From Phragmites australis (Eukaryota > Streptophyta > Magnoliopsida > Poales > Poaceae): a DNA stretch of 64,000 bases. The position numbers were made by a program, and so were the translations under genes. The stretch lies in the NCBI RefSeq assembly GCF_958298935.1, contig NC_084933.1:8105001-8169000 (forward strand), written 5' to 3'. Under the pieces are notes generated by a model. It was not told where the DNA came from. It worked only from the letters and a program-made list of their open reading frames with translations, and searched no databases. This document shows, in pieces, positions 1 through 11,200 of the stretch; position 1 is the first letter of the stretch, and each line of letters starts with the position of its first letter.

Positions 1-271
1 CCCCATCCGCGGCACCCCGTCACGTGCCATTCCCCACAGGCGGAGTCGCCCGATGCCGATGCATGGGTGAAATTATTATTTTAGGCCGCACACCCCACAT
101 CCCTCCGGTCCCGCCTCCCTCCTGGCTCGCCCCCACCCCCTCGGGATATCCGCCTCCGCCCAGCGCCTCCTCCTCTGCGCCACCACCGCAAGGATCCAAC
201 CACGCCGCCGTCACCCTCGAAGCCACCCGCGCGTGGCCTTCTCCGCCTCCCCCTCGCCTTTTCCTCCACAG
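1..271 (+). other. Probable 5' leader exon and promoter-proximal region of ACC1
   Basis: This C-rich stretch precedes the carboxylase gene. It ends in a good splice donor context (CACAG then GTACTCAC at 272). Grass ACC genes commonly have an intron in the 5' leader, so this may be the untranslated first exon. Short overlapping ORFs here look like composition artefacts, and I see no clear TATA box. The assignment is inferred from position and the donor only. Confidence 0.3.
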
Positions 272-2009
272 GTACTCACTATTTATTAAGCCGGCTCATC
301 GCCAGTGTCGTTTCCTCTGTCGCAGCGCAGCGCATCGCCAGATCCGCGCCGCTCGCCGATATGCGTCCCCGCCGGTGAGACCGCGCGCCGTCATTGCTCT
401 CACTGTCGCGCTTCTGGTTGCGGGTGGTGGATGGGGGTGGTGGAACGCGTCCGGGTGGTGAGAGGGTTTAAGGCTGGGCCGGATTTGTCCGCGGGGTTTT
501 GCGCCCGGGGCCGCGGAATTCGAGGAGTGTCGTACTGGAATGGGAAGGAGCTTGGGGTGGGCGATGGGTTTGGGCTCGCTACACAGTAGGGGATGCTGCG
601 GAAGTGAAATGTAGGTTGTCTCTGGTTGCAGGATGGATGGGCAGGCTGTAGCTGGCTCTGCTAGTGTCTATCGTCACTGGCTGTGGACTTAGATTGCTAG
701 CGTCTGTTCTGTTGGTATTTGGTAGGTGGTGGCTCTGCGTCTTCCCGCTGTGATGTGGGTTTGAGGTTTAAGTTATAGTGTTTGCGGGTATTCATATGAA
801 TTAGGGTTTAAGCGTCCCTGTTCCCTAAAAGGTATGTGATTGGCTCCGTTTCTTGTTAGTTTCGATTTATGTCTCATCGTTTTCATGGTACTTAGTAGGT
901 ACTGTGACATCGCACTGTTTGATCGTAGGTGGTGCTGTTTATTTTTTCTCGTTTCCCTTGTTATCTAGCGGTTGTATGTATTGCTGACCTACTTTTGTGT
1001 GCTATTTTTTTTCCTTTTCTTTTGTCCTGTGTGCTAAATCTGAAAGTACAATGTTGCCTACTCAGTATATTGTGTACGAAAATGAGGATTTACCTGCACT
1101 TTTTGGGAAAAAGATTTGTGTTTTGTCCAGTACATTCTAGAATCAAAGTGTCATTTAATGTCACAAAATTGATTTATCTTCTTCAGAAATGATATGTCAA
1201 GCCAACAATTTTCTGAATGCCCATTTTTTTTTAATTGTGCTCTTGAGCTTACTTGGACAAGCCAACTATCCTTATTAACCCACTGATAAAAAAGATAGGC
1301 ACGGTGATTAATAGGAAAAATAATCCTTGTTACCATTTGGCGAGCTTGTTGTGTAGTCATGATTTCCCCCTGCCCTGCCCGAGCTTCCCCTTCTCCCTTT
1401 TCACTATGAAGACAGCCAACTGATTACACATTAAATGTGGGCTTTGTATGACAAAGAGACTCAACAAAGATCTCAAGCCAGTAGGTAGCTCTGATACTCT
1501 TTGAATGAGAGTAAAAAAGAAACGTGGTAGAAAAAGGTACCACCTAGATGTAGTATATTGGACATTTCTATATTGCCCATGTTTTGCTAGTGAATGTTTC
1601 TGTATTATTCCACAGAGGTCGCGAATAAACTAGAGAAGGTCTAAACATAGTAGTAAGTAGGTGCCCTATAGCCATTCAAAATGGCAAAACAAACTGGAAG
1701 CATCACAAAATGCTGGGAACGAGTTCTGGTTGCTGGAGAAATTGAACTTCTCTAAACCCTTAACATATTTTACTAGTGAGTGGCCCATGAACTAGAAAGC
1801 TGGTTTTTCATTTTTGGATACTCAAACGTCCTAAGAGCGTTCTGCTAGAACTTCGATAAAGTTCTGATGCATGTGTGAACGAACTAATAAATCCTACTCA
1901 TTTGCTTCTTTCAGATTCAGATTTCTCAGAAGTTTTCCCTCTCTTTTTATGGCACTGTGCCTTTGACAAACTCCTGGAAAAATTGCATAGTCTGGGGTAC
2001 GGAGCAACA
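272..2009 (+). other. Probable leader intron and untranslated start of the second exon
   Basis: This is T-rich intron-like sequence with no conserved coding signal. A pyrimidine-rich acceptor ends at 1914 (TTCTTTCAG), with a second possible acceptor at 1929, followed by about 80-95 bases of leader before the ATG at 2010. Nothing in it resembles the biotin carboxylase segment that is missing downstream. Confidence 0.35.
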
Positions 2010-2214
2010 ATGTCGCAGTTTGGATTAGCTGCAGCTGCCTCAAAGGCGCTGCCACTACTCCCTAATCGGCATAGAAGTTCAACTGGGTCTACATTCCCAT
2101 CATCTGCATCATCAAGGCCCTCCAACCGGAGGAAAGGTCGCACTCGGTCAATTCGGGACGGATGTGATGGAGGGGTATCAGATTCCAAAAAGCATAACCA
2201 GTCAGTTCGTCAAG
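2010..2214 (+). other. ACC1: ACC1 coding exon 1: chloroplast transit peptide
   Basis: This exon encodes 68 residues that start [18 protein letters not shown] and become rich in Ser, Arg and Ala with few acidic residues, as expected for a stromal targeting peptide. Similar N-termini mark plastid rather than cytosolic ACC in panicoid grasses. It ends one base into a Gly codon (CAA G then GTAAAA). The expected next exon is not in the window, so this exon is orphaned from the rest of the gene. Confidence 0.85.
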
Positions 2215-5200
2215 GTAAAACAGACTTTTTTTGGGGCCTCAACTATTGCGGAAGTCTGATTTTCACTGTAAACTTTGATGGTTTTGGTAATTCAGATAGC
2301 AGAGAGAGTAGGTGTATCTGCTGTTTGGCCTGGTTGGGGTCATGCTTCTGAGAATCCTGAACTCCCAGATGCGCTGACTGCAAAAGGAATTGTTTTTCTC
2401 GGGCCACCAGCATCATCAATGAATGCATTGGGAGACAAGGTCGGTTCAGCTCTCATTGCTCAAGCAGCTGGGGTTCCGACTCTTGCTTGGAGTGGATCAC
2501 ATGTGAGCCCCTCACTCTCTTTGATAACTATCTGCTAATCTACTTGGTATATGCATTTTTATATTCTAATGACACTATATTTAGGTTGAAGTTCCATTAG
2601 AGTGTTGCTTGGACTCAATACCTGAGGAGATGTATAGAAAAGCTTGTGTTACTACCACAGAGGAAGCAGTCGCGAGTTGTCAGGTGATAGGTTATCCTGC
2701 CATGATTAAGGCATCCTGGGGAGGTGGCGGTAAAGGGATAAGAAAGGTTCGTTATTGATGTGGTTCAACTATCTTTCAAGAGATTGTGCAGACTGTGGAG
2801 GTTCAATGTGTGAGCTAACCCCCTTTTTGACATGAATAACTCAATTTCCCTTGCAGGTTCATAATGATGCTGAAGTTAGAGCATTGTTTAAGCAAGTACA
2901 AGGTGAAGTCCCTGGTTCTCCAATATTTATCATGAGGCTTGCATCCCAGGTTAGGTTTTCCTCTTTCCCGTTTTCTTTTCTGAAAATAGTATTCCCTGTT
3001 CATGTTGTTTCTAAGTTATCATTGTACGTTCTGGAAGCTTCATTTGGTACATTATTGACAAATGCACCAATGATCATCAGTTCTGGAGATCAACAGATGT
3101 ATGAAAAGTTAACTGATGTGCGCTTTTCAAAAAATGCATAATGTATTTTGAATTTAGAAATGATTGTTTTTGGAAGAGTTGCGCATGCTAGAGTTGGATA
3201 ATGGAAGACTAAGCTTATCTTCATCAGTTTTATTCATCACATACATGAGCAGTTTATGTCTTCGCTCTTGATCTTAGATTGCAACGAGTGTCAATTTACA
3301 GTCAGTATCAGGAAAAAGTGAGATAATGGCTACCTAATTTATAAAGGAGAGAGAAACAACACATCTGATTTTCCAAAACTAGTTGGTACTTAACCCCTTT
3401 TTCTCAATCTACTGTTGGAATACCTTGTATGCACTCCAATTAGGTTCTCAAGAGTTTCACTTAATGTTGAACTGCGAACCAAGACTTGTCCAACATGATC
3501 TTGGAAATATGTTCTGTAATCTGTGCTCACTTTATTTTAAACCTTATTTTCCTTTTTAGAGTCGCCATCTTGAAGTTCAGTTGCTTTGTGATCAATATGG
3601 CAACGTAGCAGCACTTCACAGTCGTGATTGCAGCGTGCAACGGCGACACCAAAAGGTTCTCTCCCCCAGTCTAACCATCCATTTTATTACATGATCTACC
3701 TCTGCCCTGTAGTTCTGATCCAAAGATTGATGTTTCTTTTGGTTTACAACAGATTATTGAGGAGGGCCCAGTTACTGTTGCTCCTCGTGAAACGGTTAAA
3801 GCGCTTGAGCAGGCAGCAAGGAGGCTTGCTAAGGTTGTGGGTTATGTTGGTGCTGCTACTGTTGAATATCTTTACAGCATGGAAACCGGAGAATACTATT
3901 TTCTGGAGCTTAATCCACGATTGCAGGTTTGTTCCCTTGAACGTTCTTGAAGAATTAACATGTTTGAAATCCTTCAAAATGTTCAATGGTCTCCATTCAG
4001 GTCGAGCATCCAGTCACTGAATGGATAGCCGAAGTAAATCTACCTGCAGCTCAAGTTTCAGTTGGAATGGGCATACCCCTTTGGCAGATTCCAGGTAATT
4101 AGTAATGCACCAACGTATTAGGTATTACTGACTTCGCATCCTTATTTTAATATCTTAACTCTCTCTTTATGTAGAGATCAGACGCTTCTATGGAATGGAG
4201 CATGGAGGAGGCTATGACATTTGGAGGAAAACAGCTGCTCTTGCTACTCCATTCAACTTTGATGAGGTAGATTCTCAATGGCCAAAGGGCCATTGTGTAG
4301 CAGTTAGAATAACTAGTGAGAATCCGGATGATGGTTTCAAGCCTACTGGTGGGGAAGTAAAGGTGAGTTTTTTTATGTCAGATACATAGGTCGAACTCAT
4401 TAAGCCTGGTAAAATGACTGGATCTTGATTTTTTTTTTTAATTTTCAGGAGATAAGTTTTAGAAGCAAGCCTAATGTTTGGGCCTACTTCTCAGTAAAGG
4501 TAACTTGTTTATAACTTAGTTGCACTGTCACACTATTTTGAGTTGTGCAGACAATTTGGCTGTAACTGTTTGTTGTTCAAACATTTGTTGTTTCATTTGG
4601 TTATTCCATTTAATTTGCACTCTGACTTCTCTTTGGTTTATTTTTCAGTCTGGCGGAGGCATTCATGAATTTGCTGATTCTCAGTTTGGTATGTGAAATC
4701 GAGTGATTATTCTCTTTATAATTTGTATTGTTCCTCACTTTTGAAAGGTTGCTCCTTTGATTACAGGACATGTTTTTGCATATGGACTCTCTAGATCAGC
4801 AGCAATAACCAACATGGCTCTTGCATTGAAAGAGATTCAAATTCGTGGAGAAATTCATTCAAACGTTGATTACACAGTTGATCTCTTGAATGTAAGGCTC
4901 CGTTTGGCGTTATGGTGGCTTTTCAAAAGTACTTTTTTATTCTATATTTGGATGCACTTGTTGTTTGGAAGCATCCTTTGCTTTATCTGTAACAACGAAA
5001 ATCCCACTAGGATTTGCAAATATTTATATAACTAACCAGATTCCACCGCAACATAGCAACCACAAACAGACCCTAAGAAATTGACTGCTTTTTAAGCCTA
5101 TTTTCTTGGTTTTATACAATCATTTTGCATTTAATTTTCCCTCAAAACTTAAACCCATGTTGCAATTTCCCTATATTAACGCAGGCCTCCGACTTCAGAG

Positions 5201-8200
5201 AGAATAAGATTCATACTGGTTGGCTGGATACCAGAATAGCTATGCGTGTTCAAGCTGAAAGGCCCCCATGGTATATTTCAGTGGTTGGAGGAGCTTTATA
5301 TGTAAGATGAAACCATACCATTAACGCAAGCACTTTTGAGCTTCTGTGGAAAACATATCAATGTATGGTCTAATTTAAATCGTTCTTACATGCTACAGAA
5401 AACAGTAACCACCAATGCAGCCACGGTTTCTGACTATGTTAGTTATCTCTCCAAGGGTCAGATTCTACCGAAGGTATGCTTTGTGGGCTTAATTCTGGAT
5501 TATTTTTGGAGGTGAAAAATGGTTGACCAATAATTTTCATCTGCAGCATATATCGCTCATCAATTCAACAATTAGTTTGAATATAGAAGGGAAAAAATAT
5601 ACAGTAAGTGTGACATTCCTTAAGGAGATCTTTTAATTTATTGCAGTAAAGTATCTGATATCATTATGGGATTCATCTATATTGTCTCATAGATTGAAAC
5701 TCTAAGGACTGGACATGGTAGCTACAGATTGCGAATGAATGCATCAGCGATGGAAACGAATGTACAAACCTTATGTGATGGTGGCCTCCTAATGCAGGTA
5801 ACATGTTCTCGCTTTTATACTTTGGTAATCAATATGATATATGGTTCTGAAGTTGATGTCAGTTCTGATTTATGAACTGTAATGGCTTCAGTTGGATGGA
5901 AACAGCCATGTAATTTATGCAGAAGAAGAGGCTGGTGGTACACGGCTTCTTATTGATGGGAAGACATGCTTGTTACAGGTAAATATTATATTTTTCCCTT
6001 TATTTATATTCTTGGTGTCTGATTTGGAAACTTCTGCCAGTTTTATTTGCAACTTTTTTTACTGCATTCACTTGTTTGTCGCTTTTACCTTATCCTTATA
6101 AGATGAATTCAGTTGTTTGCTTCCACAAGAGATGTCCCATAAGAAAAGATAAATCCTTATTGTGGAGTTATAGTCTCCTTGGTTTTCTTCAAATTAACTG
6201 TAGTACCTGTACTTTTAAGAATTACTACAATCAAGGGTGGAGTCTAGAAGATGCCTTTGAACACTTGTTATCATACAAGCTACTTCTAGACTGCTTGTAT
6301 TGCATGTTTCGAACAAGTCATATGCTGTTCATCATAGAAATAGAAAAAAATAACAATGTAAGATTCTTGACCATACAGTGTGTTTTTGCAGAATGATCAT
6401 GATCCATCGAAGTTGTTAGCTGAAACACCCTGCAAACTTCTTCGTTTTTTGGTTGCTGATGGTGCTCATGTCGATGCTGATGTACCATATGCGGAAGTTG
6501 AGGTTATGAAGATGTGCATGCCTCTCTTGACGCCTGCTTCTGGTGTCATTCATGTTATGATGTCCGAGGGCCAGGCATTGCAGGTTATATTCTTACAGCT
6601 ACACCTTGTCCTGTGCATGCTTCGCATAGCCATTGCATGTTAAGTTTCTGAGCTTATGTTTCGGTTCTAGGCTGGTGATCTTATAGCAAGGCTGGATCTT
6701 GATGACCCTTCTGCAGTGAAGAGAGCTGAACCTTTTGATGGCACTTTTCCAAAAATGGGCCTTCCTGTTGCTGCCTCTAGCCAAGTACACAAAAAATATG
6801 CTGCAAGTTTGAATGCTGCTCGAATGGTCCTTGCAGGATATGAGCATAAAATCAACCAAGTAAACATCAGACCTGTGATTACATTTTTTTTGTTTATCCT
6901 GTGTTTCCTCTTTTTTCCCCCCTCTTTTAAATACATTTTAATTTTGCTTGTATGAGTTCTGGCTTCTGGGTCCACCTGGATTTCTCTTTTGGGTCTGTTA
7001 ACTTTTGGTTCCGAACTCTGTAATCTATGAAATGGTTCAACATGTTGGCAGACCTAGATTCCAATGATCTTTCACGCATATGTTGATCATGCTCATGTTA
7101 GTATGCAACTGCAAACTTATCTGTTACATCAATAGTTTTGCTTTCTTTCAGCAGTTTTATGTTTCTAGTTTGATACTTTTCAATCATCCTTCAATTTTAA
7201 ATCATTGCGATCTGGCGTCTATCTCCTTATTGATTGAATCGTTTTTAAATCTGCTTCCTTCTCAGGTTGTACAAGATTTGGTATGCTGCCTGGACAATCC
7301 TGAGCTTCCTTTCCTACAGTGGGATGAACTTATGTCAGTTCTTGCAAATAGGATTCCGAGAAGTCTCAAGAGTCAGGTATGTGGAACTGGCAAGATACAT
7401 CCAATCTGGTTCAAAGGAAAGATGATCGTTTTACAAGATAGATTATCTTAATTTGACTTATTGGCTTATCTTTATGATAGAAAGGTGTGGTATCATCTAG
7501 ACTAACACTACACACTTTATGATATCAATCTGCATTGCGTTTTGTTCAATTGTCTGGGTAATTTGCTGCATTTTATTATATTAAATTGATACTTGCATTT
7601 ATATGCTGAATTGGTGAAAACTCAGAATATTTCACTCTAGCAATTTACCTGATAAGAGCTGAAACTGTCAGGAAGTTTTGATTTTATTTATTAACTCCAG
7701 TTCTTCTGGTATGTCCTTAAATAACCTTCCCTTTTTGTGTTCTAGTTCTGATGTATTAAACTTTATGCATTCAGTTAGAGGATAAATATAAGGAATACAA
7801 GTTCAACTTTTACCATGGGAAGAACAAGGAATTCCCGTGCAAGTTGCTAAGAGACATCATTGAGGTAAGTTTTAGGTTTCTTTTGTGGTGTCACTGTGTA
7901 AACTGTTAGCTATTCTTTTAACCAGTGTTTTTTGTAGGCAAACCTTGCGAGTTGTTCTGAGAAGGAAAAAGCTACCAATGAGAGGCTTGTTGAGCCTCTT
8001 GTGAGCCTACTGAAGTCATATGAGGGTGGGAGAGAAAGCCATGCTCATTTTGTCGTCAAGTCCCTTTTCGAGGAGTATCTCTCTGTGGAAGAACTTTTTA
8101 GTGATGACATTCAGGTTGTCTTACATATCCAAACTAACAGACAAACAAAATATAAAAAAGAACTCAAAATGTTTCTTCCTTTTCCATTCTTTTAGCTACA

Positions 8201-11200
8201 AGTACATGTCAACTGATGACCTAACATATGCTAGTGTACATCAAATAATTTTGTGGGATTATGTAGCAAAGAACTTTTACATGGCTTAAGATGCAATTCA
8301 CCAGAAACAATTTGACTTATTTTTTTGTTAATTATGCCTTAGCAGTCTGATGTGATTGAAATCCTGCGCCTTCAACACAGTAAAGACCTGCAGAAGGTTG
8401 TAAGCATTGTTTTGTCCCACCAGGTAAATTTCTTTATGGTCTGATGACTTATGTGTAAATTATTTACTTTAGCAGTCTTTGTCATTGATAGTGTGATTTT
8501 GTCCATAGGGTGTGAGGAACAAAGGTAAGCTGATAACAGTACTCATGGAGAAGCTGGTCTATCCAAATCCTGCCGCTTACAGGGATTTATTGATTCGCTT
8601 TTCTTTCCTCAATCATAAAAGATATTATAAGGTGACATCAGCGACCTAAAATAACAGAGATCTTTCAGTTATAATATGTTTTGATATCTTTGTTTAATGA
8701 ATTTCATGCATCTTAATAAACACAGTTGGCCCTTAAAGCAAGCGAACTTCTTGAACAAACCAAACTAAGTGAACTCCGCACGAGCATTGCAAGAAGCCTT
8801 TCAGAGCTGGGGATGCATAAGGGAGAAATGACTATCAAGGATATCATGGAAGATTTAGTCGCAGCCCCACTGCCTGTTGAAGATGCACTTATTTCTTTGT
8901 TTGATTACAGTGATCCAACAGTTCAACAGAAAGTGATTGAGACATACATATCACGATTATACCAGGTATTACATTTAGCAATTTTTGTAGTCTTTTATGC
9001 AATTTTTGTAGTCTTTTATACTATCTCTGACCATATCTGATATGCATATGCTATACAATGTCCTAATGAAATGAGATGCTCATATTTTCATTACATAAAA
9101 AGAGAACTTGAGAAATTAGATGCTCATCATTGATTGAAATTCACTTGGTGTAGAAAGTTGTGATCTCATAACTTGTGCTACATGTTACGGTACAATATGC
9201 TGGCTAACTTGCCAATAATATTTTGCAGCCTCATCTTGTGAAAGATAGTGTCCAGATAAAATGGAAGCAATCTGGTGTTATTGCTTTATGGGAGTTCTCT
9301 GAAGGGCCTGTTGATACAAGAAATGGACAAGGGACCATTCTTGATGGGAAGAGATGGGGTGCCATGGTCATTCTCAAGTCGCTTGAATCTTTGCAAACAG
9401 CCATTGGAGCTGCACTTAAGGCTGCGGCACAGTACACCAGCTTGGAGGGAAACATGATGCACATTGCCTTACTGGGTGCTGATAATGAGATGAATTTATG
9501 TGAAAACAGGTCTGTTCATGTGCAATATTAGGGCCAAAGAAATTGTCTGTTGTTCGTGATTTGTGGAGTTTTTAAGTGACTGAATCCATATTTTTCAGCA
9601 GTGATGAACAAGCTCAAGGTAGGATGGACAAACTTTCCATGATGCTCAAGTATAGTAGTGTCACAAGTGATCTTTGTGCTGCTGGTCTGAATGTTATAAG
9701 TTGCATTGTTCAAAGAGATGATGAATGCACACCGATGCGCCACACATTCCTCTGGTCAGATGAAAAGCTTTGTTATGAGGAAGAGCAGATTCTGCGGCAT
9801 GTGGAGCCTCCTCTCTCTGCACTTCTTGAATTGGTCTGTTACTTTATCAAAATAACTGCATGTTGTTTTGCTACCCTTCTATTCTTATGCTTTGTTATTT
9901 TCCCCTTCACTGTTTGTACTTATTTTGCCTATTGTGGATACAGGATAAGTTGAAAGTGAAAGGATATAATGAAATGAAGTATACTCCGTCACGTGGTCGT
10001 CAGTGGCATATCTACACATTAAGAAATACTGAAAACCCCAAAATGCTGCATAGGGTACTTTTCCGAACTATTGTCAGGCAACCCGATGCAGGCAACAGGT
10101 TTACATCAGCCCAGATTGGTGACATTGATGTAAAATGTTCTGAGGAATCTCTGTCTTTTACTTCGAATAACATTTTAAGATCATTGGTGACTGCTATAGA
10201 AGAATTGGAGCTTCATGCGATTAGGACAGGTCACTCTCACATGTATTTGTCCATATTGAAAGAACAAAAGCTTCTTGATCTCGTTCCAGTTTCAGGGTAA
10301 GTGTGCACATGCTTTTTTTGGGGATTATATATGCCTTGCTTCTGAGGTTGGCCTCCTTAACAAGCTTTTCATATTACTCAGGAGCACAACTGTTGATGTT
10401 GGCCAAGATGAAGCTACTGCATGCTCACTTCTAAAAGCAATGGCTCTGAAGATACACAAACTTGTTGGTGCAAGGATGCATCATCTTTCTGTATGCCAAT
10501 GGGAGGTGAAACTCAAATTGGACTCTGATGGGCCCACCAGTGGTACCTGGAGAGTGGTAACTACCAATGTTACTAGTCACACCTGCACCGTGGATGTAAG
10601 TTCTACATATGGTGCACATGAACATAAGAGTCAACATTCGATTCTTATATTTAGAACTATTGTTCTTCCTGTAGTTTATTCATGCTTGAATATCATTTCC
10701 ACTTAATTATGTCCTGAAGCACATAGCACTTTCAATGGTTTTAGATCTACCGGGAAGTGGAAGATACAGAATCACAGAAGTTAGTATACCATTCTGCCAC
10801 TTCGTCAGCTGGTCCTTTGCATGGTGTTGCGCTGAGTAATCCATATCAGCCTTTGAGTGTTATTGATCTAAAACGCAGCTCTGCCAGGAACAACAGAACT
10901 ACTTATTGCTATGATTTCCCACTGGTGAGTTGACTCCCTCTCCACGCGCGCGTGTGTGTCAACAGATACCTATCTGTTGGTATTTTCAACCTAAGCTGAC
11001 AACGGCTCAAAAATTGTAGGCATTTGAAACTGCACTGCAGAAATCATGGCATTCTAATGCCTCTAGTGTTTCTAAAGGCAGTGAAAATAGCCAATGCTAT
11101 GTTAAAGCAACAGAGCTGGTGTTTGCTGAGAAGCATGGTTCTTGGGGCACTCCTTTAATTCCCATGGAGCGTCCTGCTGGGCTCAATGACATTGGTATGG

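Noticed and set aside
24..589. Pro/Ala-rich ORFs before ACC1
   Set aside because: Both strands are open because of GC-rich composition, and the region fits a leader exon. There is no domain match by eye.
4896..5073. The intron 11 insertion as a hAT MITE
   Set aside because: No 8-bp duplication was found, whereas TAA on both sides fits a Tourist-type element.
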